64,000 nt of DNA from Hyphomicrobium sp. (GTDB lineage Bacteria > Pseudomonadota > Alphaproteobacteria > Rhizobiales > Hyphomicrobiaceae): positions 1 to 64,000 of the forward strand of contig NZ_RXIZ01000009.1 of NCBI RefSeq assembly GCF_003987855.1, read 5' to 3'. The position numbers and the translations under genes are program-made. The notes under the pieces are model-generated. The model ran no database searches and had not been told where the DNA came from. It saw nothing but the letters and a program-made list of their open reading frames with translations. Of this stretch, positions 27,914 through 36,916 are shown in pieces (position 1 is the stretch's first letter; the number at the start of each line of letters is the position of its first letter).

Positions 27914-29494
27914 TCAAACAAGGCCGTCCAACGCAGCGATCTCCTGGATGTCGAGATCGTGCTCCAGGCTTTGCAGGGTCTCGTCATCGATGTCGCCGCT
28001 GCGATGGAGGCGCATCAACTCCGTCCGTCCTGCCGCTACCGCTGCAAGGATTACATTGAAGTGCGCATTAATAGCGTCCTTATGCGCTTCTTCATGGCCT
28101 ACGTAGCGCGCGGCGATCGTGGACCGGCGGGTGTATCGCTCAAGAAGTTGCGGATGGATTAGCTGTCCGCCATCGTCGTAGGCGCGTTCCTCAACCGCCT
28201 TTCGTTGCGCCTCCATCATGGAAGCCTCGGCTTGTGACGACGTGAGTTTCGGCGGCGGCTCGTGATCGACGAGACCGAGGAGCTGGATGAGTGCTCCAAG
28301 TGTGGTCCCCTGCAGAACGACGGTAACAAGGATGACCGCGAACGCAGTCACGAGCATAAAATCGCGACCCGGGATCGCGTCGGGAAGTGTAAGGGCGACA
28401 GCCAGCGTTACGACACCGCGCATTCCTGCCCAGCCCAATACTGTAGCGGCCTTGACTCCCAGTGGACGTGCTTTTCTTAGTCCGAGGCCGCGCAGGATAA
28501 CAAGGACCGCATCGCTTCCGAACACCCAAGCGAAGCGTGCCACCGTCATCGCCGAGACGATGACCAAGACGGGCACGGCCATCTGCTGCAGCACCACGTC
28601 GATGCCGCCTACGCGCTCCAGCACGCCGCGAAGCGAGAGGCCAATCAGAATGAAAATGAAGGCTTCGAAGATGAAGACCATCACCTTCCAAAAAGCGGTC
28701 GCACGGACGCGCACGCGGCCCGAGAAAATCGTATGCTGGAACCAGCCCAAAAGGAGACCAGCGGTTACGGTCGCAATGACGCCGGAGACGTGAACGGCTT
28801 CCGCGCCAATGTAGGCGGCCCAGCACATCAGCACGGATGCAGCAATGATGAGGTGCTCGTCATTGAGCCGGCTGAGAACCAGCATCCAGACGCCGCTGAT
28901 GACCGCTCCGACGACAATGCCGCCGATAGCCAGAAACAGGAACTGCCCGGCCGCCGCACCGGCGGAGAACGTGCCAGTCAATGCCGCCGCGACCGCGAAG
29001 CGGAAAAGCACAAGACCGGTCGCGTCGTTGAGGAGGCTTTCGCCTTCCAGTAAAGTGGATAGGCGCCGGGGCAATCTCACGGTCTGAAGAACCGCGCGGG
29101 CCGACACCGCGTCAGGCGGCGATACGATAGCGCCGAGCGCAAAACATGCGGCCCACGGCAACTCCGGCATCAACCAATGGGTGACAACACCGATCACCAG
29201 CGTGGTGAATACGACTGCACCTATGGCGAGAGACAAAACGCCGGCGATGTGTTTGCGGAACTCGGCGTGTGCAGTGAAGTAAGCCCCGTCCATCAGCAAA
29301 GGTGGCAGGAACAGCACCAACACGAGTTCCGGGTCGAGTTCAAAAACGGGCAAGCCTGGAACGAACGCCAGCGCACCGCCTCCCACGAGAAGCGCAACCG
29401 CAGGCGGCAGCTTGAGCCTGAGTGCCAGCCAATGCAGCCCAAGAATAGCGATAAGCACCACTAATGTGAGTTCAAAAACTTCGACTGGATGCAT
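27914..29494 (-). CDS. CPA1-family Na+(K+)/H+ antiporter
   Basis: A 526-residue membrane protein with about 12 helices in residues 1-410 and a cytosolic C-terminal helical tail. The segment CFALGAIVSPPDAVSARAVL holds the CPA1 cation-binding ND/DD-type residues, and GESLLNDATGLVLFRFA is the second family signature. It exchanges monovalent cations for protons at the inner membrane. The ion is not predictable from these motifs. It is convergent with the lactate-type dehydrogenase gene. Confidence 0.9.
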   Translation of the reverse strand: MHPVEVFELTLVVLIAILGLHWLALRLKLPPAVALLVGGGALAFVPGLPVFELDPELVLVLFLPPLLMDGAYFTAHAEFRKHIAGVLSLAIGAVVFTTLVIGVVTHWLMPELPWAACFALGAIVSPPDAVSARAVLQTVRLPRRLSTLLEGESLLNDATGLVLFRFAVAAALTGTFSAGAAAGQFLFLAIGGIVVGAVISGVWMLVLSRLNDEHLIIAASVLMCWAAYIGAEAVHVSGVIATVTAGLLLGWFQHTIFSGRVRVRATAFWKVMVFIFEAFIFILIGLSLRGVLERVGGIDVVLQQMAVPVLVIVSAMTVARFAWVFGSDAVLVILRGLGLRKARPLGVKAATVLGWAGMRGVVTLAVALTLPDAIPGRDFMLVTAFAVILVTVVLQGTTLGALIQLLGLVDHEPPPKLTSSQAEASMMEAQRKAVEERAYDDGGQLIHPQLLERYTRRSTIAARYVGHEEAHKDAINAHFNVILAAVAAGRTELMRLHRSGDIDDETLQSLEHDLDIQEIAALDGLV

Positions 29495-29642
29495 ACGCGG
29501 AATAGTTCCTTTTCATCCATTCTTCTTGACGGGCAACGCCGCCATGTAGGTCGATGACCTTCTTGTATAGCTTTCGGCCTGCGATAATAGTTCGTGCGCG
29601 GCGCTCGAAAACTGCAAGCAGCGAATGTGAGGAAACGGCCGG

Positions 29643-30386
29643 ATGTCAGAGAAGAAGCCAGATGTCCTTCGAACGGTCGACGACAGCGCGCGACAACAGG
29701 CCAAAGGGCTTGTTCGCAGCGCGCGCTATGGAGCATTGGCCACGCTGGATCCGCTGGACGGCTCGCCATCCGTTAGTCGCGTCAGTTTGGCAACTGCAAT
29801 GGATGGCGCGCCGATCTTTCTGATTTCTTCGCTCTCCGGTCACTGCACAAACCTCAAGGCGGACAGCCGCTGCTCCGTCCTGGTGGGCGAGCCTGGAAAA
29901 GGCGATCCGCTTGCGCATCCGCGCATGACGCTGATCGGCAATGCCAGACAAATCACGTCCGAGCAGGAGCGCGCGCATTTGCGAGGACGCTATCTCGCTC
30001 GACATCCCAAGGCTGCCCTCTATGTCGACTTCCCCGACTTTTCGTTTTGGCGTTTCGAGAGTTCGCGTGCATCGCTCAACGGCGGCTTCGGCAAAGCCTA
30101 TGCGCTCAGCGCAGACGATTTGCGCACCGGGCTTGATGGCATTGAAGATCTTGCCCAGATCGAATCCGGCGCTGTTGAGCACATGAATGCCGATCACCTT
30201 GCAGCGATCCAGCGTTATGCCGAACGGCTCGGCGAAGAAGGCAAAGACTGGAAACTGGCGACGATCGATCCTGAGGGGCTGGATCTTACTTCCGGTGATC
30301 GCATTGCGCGCCTCTGGTTCGAAAAGACGCTGACGTCTGCGGCTGAGCTTCGCCCGGTGCTGGTCGCTCTCGCGCGCGAGGGTTAG
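29643..30386 (+). CDS. HugZ-family pyridoxamine-phosphate-oxidase-like protein
   Basis: A 247-residue protein with a split-barrel FMN-binding-like domain (about 15-160, LVRSARYGALATLDPLDGSPSVS shown by its core ARYGALATLDP) and a C-terminal DUF2470 segment containing the haem-ligand-like His in EHMNADHLAAI. Family members are linked to haem binding and utilisation. No haem transport genes are nearby. Its stop overlaps the convergent phosphatase stop by four bases. Confidence 0.82.
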   Translation: MSEKKPDVLRTVDDSARQQAKGLVRSARYGALATLDPLDGSPSVSRVSLATAMDGAPIFLISSLSGHCTNLKADSRCSVLVGEPGKGDPLAHPRMTLIGNARQITSEQERAHLRGRYLARHPKAALYVDFPDFSFWRFESSRASLNGGFGKAYALSADDLRTGLDGIEDLAQIESGAVEHMNADHLAAIQRYAERLGEEGKDWKLATIDPEGLDLTSGDRIARLWFEKTLTSAAELRPVLVALAREG

Positions 30387-30835
30387 GCCTTAACAGCCTC
30401 CGCCAGCTGCTGCGCGAGAGCGGTTACGTGCTGCTTCAACTCGGCAAGTGCCTGAGCAGGATGCGCCATGTCGATGTCGTGCACGTGCCAATAGATAACG
30501 CGATCTTCCCATCCCTCAAACCGCTCCGTCAGCAGCGCGCGATGTTCCGCTTCCTTGACGGCAACGACGAGGTCGGCGGCCGCCAGATCGTCTGCGGTGC
30601 AGGCAAGTGGCATCCGGTTTGCTCCCGCAGGAGCAATCGAGTCCGCGGTTAGGGCAGCGATTGTGGAGCGCGCGATGGGCCCGACGTTGTCCTTGCCGCG
30701 CTCCAGAGCAAGCGCCCGCGAGGTTGCCACCCAACGAAGACCATCCCGTGCCGCGAGATGATTGAAAAGCTCCTCCGCATACCGGCTGCGATAATAGTTT
30801 CCGGTACAGAGAAAGAGGATTCGCTTTTTACTCAT
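30383..30835 (-). CDS. Low-molecular-weight phosphotyrosine phosphatase-like protein
   Basis: A 150-residue protein starting with the P-loop CTGNYYRSR (Cys10, Arg16, C-X5-R-S). This is the nucleophile motif of low-molecular-weight phosphatases and arsenate-reductase relatives. The usual C-terminal catalytic DP(D) loop is not obvious, and WHVHDIDM may take its place. The natural substrate is unknown. It is the last chromosomal gene before the left end of the integrated element. Confidence 0.83.
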   Translation of the reverse strand: MSKKRILFLCTGNYYRSRYAEELFNHLAARDGLRWVATSRALALERGKDNVGPIARSTIAALTADSIAPAGANRMPLACTADDLAAADLVVAVKEAEHRALLTERFEGWEDRVIYWHVHDIDMAHPAQALAELKQHVTALAQQLAEAVKA

Positions 30836-30860
30836 GAGTTCGCCGATGCGGTGAGTTCAT

Positions 30861-30900
30861 TGGTGGGCCCGCCAGGACTCGAACCTGGAACCAGACGGTT
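30861..30900. repeat. attL: Left attachment site: 3' half of tRNA(CAT)
   Basis: These 40 bases are identical to 56452-56491, the 3' half of the intact tRNA gene, from the anticodon loop to the encoded CCA. Flanking bases differ at both ends. This fragment cannot form a tRNA. It marks the element's left junction and lies 160 bases before the integrase. Confidence 0.95.
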
Positions 30901-30905
30901 TTTTG

Positions 30906-30934
30906 CCTGATATCACATGATCGCACCTGACATC
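30906..30934. repeat. Candidate integrase arm-type repeats
   Basis: CCTGATATC (30906-30914) and CCTGACATC (30926-30934) are near-identical direct repeats spaced 20 bases apart, just inside the left junction. Such short repeats near att sites are typical arm sites for tyrosine integrases. The assignment is inference. Confidence 0.35.
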
Positions 30935-31060
30935 GCATAGTTGGTGGGAAGTGCAAGAAAGGGCTTCAAAACAGACATCTATTGATAGTTTCGAGCCGAT
31001 CTTGCAGGGGCAGGGCGGGTCATCTAGGTTCGCAAAAGTGGATCTAGAAACGGACCTAGA

Positions 31061-32329
31061 ATGCTCCAGCGCTATTTAGACTTCACAGATCGGTCAGTTC
31101 GAGCCGCGACGTTTGCGGGGCTGGGAAACGAGACCGAGTACCGCTTCGAAAATCTTGCTGGCCTCGTACTTCACGTCAGCAAAGGAGGCCGCAAGACCTG
31201 GAAGGTTCACTACTCGATTCAGAAAGACGGGGTTCGCAAGAAGCGAAAGGTCAAGATTGGCCCTTACCCGGCGACAACACTTGTGCAGGCTCGAAAGAAA
31301 TCTTCCGATCTGTTCGAGCGGGTCGCTATAGAGGGAGACGTTGTCGCGAATGACGGTGCCCGGCTGGCTGCCCGGGCTAAGGGAAGGCTGACATTCGCGG
31401 ACCTGCTTGATGAATACCTCGAAGCGCGGAAAGGACTGGCGCGGATCGGAGAGGTCGGGCGGGAACTGCGGAAAGATGCAATCCCTGCGCTAGGCGCGAA
31501 GCACCCGGCACTGATCACCGCCGGCGATATCGATGAAGTGGGCCGCGCCATTTTTGGCAGAGGTGCAGAGGCGATGGCCTCGCGTCTCGTGATGAACTTG
31601 AAGGCGCTGTACAACTTTGTCATTCTCGACCGACCGAGTATGGCAGAGCGCTACGGGATTACCTCGAATCCAGCAGCAATGCTCGGTCGACGGCGGAGAG
31701 GTTCCGGCGGCAGCTACGCGAAGCCTAAGGCACGCGAGCGCGTACTGGACGATGCTGAGATCGCTGAATGGTGGCGCGCCCTTGAGGAAAGCGACAAGCG
31801 GCTAGGAACGAAGCAGGCGCTTCAGCTGGTTCTCGTCACCGCCCAGCGGCCAGGAGAGGTGAGGCGGGCACGCAAGCAGGACCGACACCTGACCGCCGCC
31901 GAGCCGTATTGGATGATCCCCGGAGAGCACTCCAAGAACGGGCGTCAACACTACGTGCCGCTATCTCACTTGGCGGTGAAGCTGTTCAGCGATGCTCGAA
32001 AGGCGAGTGCCGATGCGTCTTCAGCGCTCATCTTTCCAAGCCCCAAGAATGCTGACGTGCCGATCGGGAATGTCGTGCTGCCTTCAGCCCAGCGCGATCT
32101 GTTCGTGAATACGCTCAAGTCGATGACGCCTGCCACCGTTCACGATCTCCGTCGATCGGCAGCGACGGGGATGCGGCGCCAGGGGATCAATCGCGACACC
32201 GTCGGGATGGTGCTCAACCACAAGGCCAAGGGCGTCACTGCTGAGCACTACGATTGGCACGATGGCGCCAAAGAGAAGCGCGCGGCGCTTGATGCATGGG
32301 CGAGACATTTATCGCGCGTCCTGAGGTGA
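31061..32329 (+). CDS. int: P4-type tyrosine integrase
   Basis: Catalyses site-specific integration and excision at the tRNA. The 422-residue protein has an N-terminal DUF4102-like arm-binding domain (LVLHVSKGGRKTWKVHYS), a core-binding domain, and the catalytic C-terminus. Catalytic residues are Arg in TAQRPGEVRRA, HDLRRS, a histidine in LNHKAKG and Tyr in AEHYDWHD. It is read inward from the left end. Its 3' end overlaps the next, opposite-strand gene by about 20 bases. Confidence 0.95.
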   Translation: MLQRYLDFTDRSVRAATFAGLGNETEYRFENLAGLVLHVSKGGRKTWKVHYSIQKDGVRKKRKVKIGPYPATTLVQARKKSSDLFERVAIEGDVVANDGARLAARAKGRLTFADLLDEYLEARKGLARIGEVGRELRKDAIPALGAKHPALITAGDIDEVGRAIFGRGAEAMASRLVMNLKALYNFVILDRPSMAERYGITSNPAAMLGRRRRGSGGSYAKPKARERVLDDAEIAEWWRALEESDKRLGTKQALQLVLVTAQRPGEVRRARKQDRHLTAAEPYWMIPGEHSKNGRQHYVPLSHLAVKLFSDARKASADASSALIFPSPKNADVPIGNVVLPSAQRDLFVNTLKSMTPATVHDLRRSAATGMRRQGINRDTVGMVLNHKAKGVTAEHYDWHDGAKEKRAALDAWARHLSRVLR

Positions 32330-32818
32330 TTCCCTTTCGTGTTGAGACGTTGGCGATACGCGCTCCTCAGCAGCAATCTTCGATGCGCTGAGGAGCGCCT
32401 CAGAGAGTTCAGCCACGGCGGCGGCCTCTAGTTTTACCGCCCAAATTAGAGAAGGAAGACTGCCGTGGGATGGTGATTGCAGAAGTTCAAATGTGACATG
32501 GATTTTACCGTCAGCCATTACTCCAGCATCGAGAAATAGGCCGAAATCACGATCATCGTTCTGGTCCATTAGCTCCGAGCGCGGGTTACCCGCTGCAGCT
32601 GCGATATAGGCCGCGAACAGTAGCGCCGAAAACCTCCGAGCTGTGTCGGGGTCGACGTGAAATTCGCACGACACATCGGGACCTAACGCTTCATCGGTCA
32701 CGTTATTCGCCGAACGAAACTCAATGACAATCGAGTGCGCTGGGTCGGCATCAATTTCGCCGCCAATCGATACCCTGATACACTCCAACTCGGTGCAAAC
32801 TGTTCGGAAGTGTCGCAT
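32309..32818 (-). CDS. Hypothetical protein of the element
   Basis: A 169-residue acidic, soluble-looking protein starting MRHFRTVCTELE, preceded by AAAGGAA. No family is recognised. It is convergent with the integrase and overlaps its end. The frame remains open further upstream, but the chosen start has the better ribosome site. Position suggests a role in element maintenance; that is a guess. Confidence 0.55.
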   Translation of the reverse strand: MRHFRTVCTELECIRVSIGGEIDADPAHSIVIEFRSANNVTDEALGPDVSCEFHVDPDTARRFSALLFAAYIAAAAGNPRSELMDQNDDRDFGLFLDAGVMADGKIHVTFELLQSPSHGSLPSLIWAVKLEAAAVAELSEALLSASKIAAEERVSPTSQHERESPQDAR

Positions 32819-32954
32819 TCGTTGACGTTCCTTTCGGCCGCGAGAAGCAACGCGCGCGTGGCCAACGCTTTCCACAGAAAACAAAGATTGTACTTTCCTG
32901 AGTGACCCAAAAGGCACTCAAAAATATCCGAGTCGCGGCAAGGCCTTACGAGGT

Positions 32955-33003
32955 CGGTGTCCAGTTAATCTTGACACCGGCCTGTCCATAAAAAATGGAC
33001 AGG
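32955..33003. repeat. Two tandem perfect hairpins upstream of the AlpA-like gene
   Basis: The first has a 7 bp stem (32955-32961 with 32973-32979). The second has a 9 bp stem, CCTGTCCAT with ATGGACAGG (32981-32989 with 32995-33003), around an AAAAA loop. They lie between a leftward and a rightward gene. They could be operators or excisionase/integrase sites; the lack of a T-run argues against a simple terminator. Confidence 0.5.
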
Positions 33004-33092
33004 GAATCAATGGGTTGAACGCTCTGGCGCTTCAAGTTTTTCCGAATACATTGCGAAACACATTAATTGAAAACGGCATGCTGGAGCATGAA

Positions 33093-33398
33093 ATGGATCG
33101 GACTAGCAACGACGCAATCAGCCATTCCGCATTGGATACCGTGATAGCCTCTGTTGAGCCTAATACCAATAGCTCTGCATCCAATGTTTTGGCCTGTCGA
33201 ATATTCGGAGCGGCAGATGCAGCTGAACGCCTAGGTATTTCGGTGAGCACGCTGAAACGCGGATGGCCAAAGGGTGTCTACCCCGCGCCCATCCGAATTT
33301 CGGAGCATCGGATCGGTTGGCTTGAATCGGAGCTGGCTCAATTTCAGAATGAGCGCGTCGCCGAGCGCGATGCGCGCGCACTGCAGAAGTCAGCGTAA
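33093..33398 (+). CDS. AlpA-like excisionase/regulator
   Basis: A 101-residue protein with a MerR-like HTH of the AlpA type (FGAADAAERLGISVSTLKRGWPKGVYPAPIRI, shown by its core RLGISVSTLKRG) and the family ending IRISEHRIGWLESELAQF. AlpA proteins activate integrase or act as excision directionality factors in P4-like elements. The ATG used has GGAG six bases upstream; other starts exist at 33078 (ATG) and 33015 (TTG). Confidence 0.75.
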   Translation: MDRTSNDAISHSALDTVIASVEPNTNSSASNVLACRIFGAADAAERLGISVSTLKRGWPKGVYPAPIRISEHRIGWLESELAQFQNERVAERDARALQKSA

Positions 33399-33428
33399 TT
33401 TTTTTTACAGCCGGCTCGAACATTGTAA

Positions 33429-33450
33429 CGAGGTTCCTGGCAGAACCTCG
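33429..33450. promoter_or_regulatory. Perfect hairpin just before the replication initiator gene
   Basis: An 8 bp perfect stem, CGAGGTTC with GAACCTCG, with a six-base loop. It is 13 bases before the initiator ATG and 30 bases after the AlpA-like stop, followed by CGAGTTTT. It may be a weak terminator or a translational control structure for the initiator. Confidence 0.5.
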
Positions 33451-33463
33451 CGAGTTTTGGTCG

Positions 33464-34666
33464 ATGATCTCGGAGATCGAGGACGAGGAATTCGATCTCC
33501 CGTTACGAATAATCGTGACTGCGGTCAAGCATACAGTCGCAGCGAATTGGGGGATTTACACGGTGCCAGAGGACAACGACGCCAAGACATTGAACGCCTT
33601 CGAGCGTATCGATGCGGTGCTTTTCGATCCGGAAATCAATATGCGCCCAAAGCTGGCCGCTCTGGTCGCGCTTCGTCGAGAGAATAACAAGATCGGAACA
33701 TCCTGGGCGTCGAACGTGACCTATGCGGCGGCGGTCGGATCGACGGACCCCCGTGCAGGCGGTCGGGCGCGCCAAGCTGCAATTGAGGAGGGGTTGATCT
33801 CAGCAACATCGCGCCCTGGGCGAGAACCAATCGTGCGGGTCAACTATCAGCGCATCTATTCAATCCACGACAGGCTCAATGCCGAACGCGACGCTAGGTG
33901 CGCCAAAAGGATCTATAGTCGCGAGCAGCTGAGTCAAACCCCTGCCAATTCTCACGAGGGTACCCCTGCCATTTCGGGCGATAGGCCGCCGATTGAGGCC
34001 CCTGCCATTTCCGGCGATACCACCCCTGCTAATTCGCACGAGGGTACCCCTGCCATTTCCGACGATCCACCCCTGCCATTTCATACGAGCGAACCTGCAA
34101 GGAACCGGCAATTAAACCAGCAAGAGAACGGGCGAGAGGCGCACAGCGCCCAATCTCCCCCTCTTGCTGGCGCAAGCTCTTTCGAAAAAGGCAGAGCTGA
34201 TAACGGCTCAAGTGAAAGCCCCCCTACCCCCCAACAACACGTTGCAGCAGCAACAAAACTGCCGGTACGCGTCGGAGCTGCAACTCGCTTTGGCTCCGAC
34301 CTGAACAACTTGAACCCGCACGCGGCGAGCGTCCGTCACAACCGTCGCTATGGCGCGCTGTCTTCGCTCGATGGCTCGGAAGGCGTCGTCTTCGACATCC
34401 AGCTCGGGAGGCTCTCGCTCGTGAACGGCACGCTCGCGCACTTCGAGCAGGAGGCGAAGGCCAGGGGGCTCGATCTATCGGCTGCGCTCGTGAAGGCCGC
34501 GGTCAAGGTCGCCAAGGACCCACGCAACGCGACACCGACGATGGTGGCCGCCGAGATCAATCAGGCGCTGGCCTACCAGGAGGCCGACAAGCGCAAAGCG
34601 CCGGCAGCCGGCGGGCTCAGGTTCAATCGCTCCAACTTCGGCAGGGGCGGCATCAGACAGCTCTGA
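33464..34666 (+). CDS. Putative replication initiator with an internal iteron origin
   Basis: A 400-residue protein. The N-terminal half (about 1-140) looks like a winged-helix phage/plasmid replication protein (INMRPKLAALVALRRENNKIGTSWASN is represented by its core KIGTSWASNVTYA). A low-complexity middle contains PANSHEG/PAISGD repeats encoded by DNA iterons. The C-terminal part (about 285-400) is charged and may load the helicase. This is the layout of lambda O: DNA-binding part, origin inside the gene, partner-binding part. The helicase-like ATPase gene follows 129 bases downstream. No family name is assigned. Confidence 0.7.
   Translation: MISEIEDEEFDLPLRIIVTAVKHTVAANWGIYTVPEDNDAKTLNAFERIDAVLFDPEINMRPKLAALVALRRENNKIGTSWASNVTYAAAVGSTDPRAGGRARQAAIEEGLISATSRPGREPIVRVNYQRIYSIHDRLNAERDARCAKRIYSREQLSQTPANSHEGTPAISGDRPPIEAPAISGDTTPANSHEGTPAISDDPPLPFHTSEPARNRQLNQQENGREAHSAQSPPLAGASSFEKGRADNGSSESPPTPQQHVAAATKLPVRVGAATRFGSDLNNLNPHAASVRHNRRYGALSSLDGSEGVVFDIQLGRLSLVNGTLAHFEQEAKARGLDLSAALVKAAVKVAKDPRNATPTMVAAEINQALAYQEADKRKAPAAGGLRFNRSNFGRGGIRQL
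33938..34092. repeat. oriV: Six iterons, candidate origin of replication
   Basis: Six copies of CCCCTGCC(A)(A/T)TT start at 33939, 33963, 33999, 34023 (CCCCTGCT), 34047 and 34070. Spacings are 24, 36, 24, 24 and 23 bases, near two helical turns, with one gap of three. Most share further bases such as TTTCnGGCGAT or AATTCnCACGAG. The last copy is out of reading-frame phase with the rest, so selection is acting on DNA rather than peptide. Confidence 0.75.
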
Positions 34667-34795
34667 GGATCGCTCAGGAGCGGCGTTTGCGTACGGGGGT
34701 AGCAGAGTGACCCCCAAGTCGAGAACGCCCGTAAGCGCACGACCCTCGCAGCGGGAAACAGCGTTCTGAGTTCAGAGGACAGTGGAGGCCCAGAA

Positions 34796-36061
34796 ATGAA
34801 TACGAACCCGATTGCAAATTTGCAGGCGCAGCAAGTCACGTTCATTGTCGAGAACGACGCGGACCTCGATTTCATTCAACGCGAGTTCCGGATGCCGGCG
34901 GTGAAGATCGACGACATCAACAGCCTGAAGGTCCTACCGAGCGAACTCACGCAGAACCTGCTCGTCGTCGCCGAGAGCGAGGAGGACGGCATCGCGCGCC
35001 TGGCGGAGTTGATCGCACAAGGTCGCGAGGCTGCCGATCTGCGCTTCATCGATCTCGGGCACGGCGTCACTCTGTCGAAGGCAAACCCGCAGCAGGTCCT
35101 CGCGCGGCTCAATCGCCCGAAGGACGTGTACTGGAAAACATCGCGATCGCTTGCCGACTGGGGAGACGAGCCAGAACTCGAAACATTCCACGCGCACATC
35201 GATCAGCTCACCGCACGATGGACGTTCCCCGACATCGCGGTCTTCTGCGGCGGTTACGGCTCGGGCAAGTCGACGATCGCGCAACTCTTCGGGCTCAAGC
35301 TCGCGCATCACTACGGCTGGGGCTTACACGTCTGCGCCTGGGAAGACCGCCGCGTCGACTTTCGGCAGCGCACCTGGCGAACGGCGATCGGCTGCTCAGC
35401 CCAGGAAGCGATCGAGAGGAATATCGATCACCGGCCAGCAATGGACCTTGAGCGTCGCGTGTTCTGGGATGAGCCCAACGTGCTCAACGAGCGCTCGATG
35501 ATCGAATACTTCGAGCGCGTTCGCTTCTTCAACAAATCGCACGGCGTTCGCGTGTTCGTCTGCGATCCCTGGAACGAATTCGATCACGACGTCTCGGGCG
35601 GCGAGCGCGAAACGATCTATGTCCGTCGCATGATGAAGGAAGCCCGCGCGCTCACGCGAGAGCTGGGCATCATCTTCGAGATCGTGACGCATTTGCCGAA
35701 GGGCGGGTATGGCGATGCCGGCGGCATCAAGCCGTTTCGCATCATCGCTTCAGCAGGCTCGGCCGAGTTCGGCAACAAGGCCGATCACGGCTTCTGCGTT
35801 GCTCGAACCTCAAAGTTCTCGAAGATCCTTCGCGGCGAAGTTGGCGAGCAGGAAGAGCGTGACATCGGCCTAGCGATCGCATCCAAGTTCGGGCCTCCGA
35901 AGGGCGACGAGCACGTGATCATCGCCGTCGACAAGGTGAAGGTCGAGCCCGACATGGGACGTCGCAGCGTCTTCGCTTACGTGCTCGATAAGCAGGCGAA
36001 CGACCTGATCTATGACAAGGCAGCGACGCAAGTTGCAAAAGGGCTCTGGGATGTCTTTTAA
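34796..36061 (+). CDS. Twinkle/DnaB-like RecA-fold ATPase (replicative helicase-like)
   Basis: A 421-residue protein with Walker A GGYGSGKST (152-160) and a Walker B-like VFVCDPWNEFDHD typical of Twinkle/gp4-type helicases. The trailing region has THLPKGG, the counterpart of the AHPTK motif. The N-terminal 110 residues resemble a small Toprim-like or accessory domain (weak). It would unwind or load at the adjacent iteron origin. GGAGG precedes the ATG. RepA-type helicases or a generic AAA ATPase are alternatives. Confidence 0.75.
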   Translation: MNTNPIANLQAQQVTFIVENDADLDFIQREFRMPAVKIDDINSLKVLPSELTQNLLVVAESEEDGIARLAELIAQGREAADLRFIDLGHGVTLSKANPQQVLARLNRPKDVYWKTSRSLADWGDEPELETFHAHIDQLTARWTFPDIAVFCGGYGSGKSTIAQLFGLKLAHHYGWGLHVCAWEDRRVDFRQRTWRTAIGCSAQEAIERNIDHRPAMDLERRVFWDEPNVLNERSMIEYFERVRFFNKSHGVRVFVCDPWNEFDHDVSGGERETIYVRRMMKEARALTRELGIIFEIVTHLPKGGYGDAGGIKPFRIIASAGSAEFGNKADHGFCVARTSKFSKILRGEVGEQEERDIGLAIASKFGPPKGDEHVIIAVDKVKVEPDMGRRSVFAYVLDKQANDLIYDKAATQVAKGLWDVF

Positions 36062-36120
36062 GGATCAGAGCTTCCGTAGTCTTTCAGGGTAAGCTTTCGG
36101 CTCAAAGTATCGAGTGGGCA

Positions 36121-36315
36121 CTGACGTCAACGCGCGAACAATTCGCCGTGCGGAGGAAGATCACCGACCGAATGCCCGCGATCCTTCAGCCCGAAGAATG
36201 GGCGACATGGCTTGGGGAGACAGATGCGTCCTCGACCGAAGTAAAGTCCGTACTTCGGACTTTCCAGGACAACGGAAACAGAACGCCATTGTCGCCCAGG
36301 CCAGCGGAACGGTGA
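36121..36315 (+). pseudogene. Possible remnant of an SRAP (YedK/HMCES-like) gene
   Basis: One frame reads RRKITDRMPAILQPEEWATWLGETD, close to the SRAP C-terminal block (consensus IHDRMPVIL-P-x-WL), followed by unrelated residues. The conserved His of HDRMP is Thr here, and no N-terminal catalytic Cys2 exists upstream. This suggests a broken fragment rather than a working abasic-site crosslinking protein. The call rests on one motif. Confidence 0.4.
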
Positions 36316-36916
36316 AGTCTCGGGTCACGGTCCTCATGACCCCGGAGGATGTGGACCAAGCGGTGCAAAAAAAAAGTCGAATTCCGCCCAACCAGGATAA
36401 GGGGCGGCGTTCATGGAACGTCCGCTATGTGCCATAAGCGGACACCGAGCGCGCGATGATCGGCGAGGCGGACGCCCCTCGCCGACCACGTCCGCCTTGT
36501 GAGGCTTCGCGTCATAAAAACCGCGTTCTGCGTCAATGAGGCATAAATTGCGCGGAAGCCGGCGGTATGTTGGGGTTGATTGAACAGAAACTGCGATTGA
36601 TACCTGTCGCCCGCATCGCCGGGTGAGCTGTGCCGAACGAGCCGATTAAACATACTGCTGTTTTTTGCGGGGTGAGAAGATTTCGGTGAAGTTGCCGTAT
36701 GTTCGAGTTTTCGCTAAACGGCATATACCATCGACATGGATCGTTTCGGCCAAATCGGGACGGCATCCCCCGATCTTGCGGTAGCATTGTTGCGGTTGGA
36801 GTCTTAAGGCGGGCATCCTGAAGGGATCCAGGCTCTCGCCATAGGTGTGAGCAACTAAACCCCAACTGACTGAGAGAATAAGAGCAGACGGCAATTGCCG
36901 ACCAAAGTGAGTTCGC
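36316..36916. other. Non-coding stretch between replication and kinase modules
   Basis: No convincing gene. It contains an 8 bp stem (36461-36468 with 36477-36484) and a pair GTCCGCT/AGCGGAC (36420-36426 with 36437-36443). Open frames here lack ribosome sites and homology-like features. Confidence 0.4.

Noticed and set aside
30861-30900. Second tRNA gene
   Set aside because: Only the 3' half is present; the D arm and anticodon are missing, so it is an att site.
33938-34092. CRISPR array or pure peptide repeat
   Set aside because: The repeats are too short and close for CRISPR, there are no cas genes, and the last copy is out of codon phase so a peptide repeat alone does not explain it.
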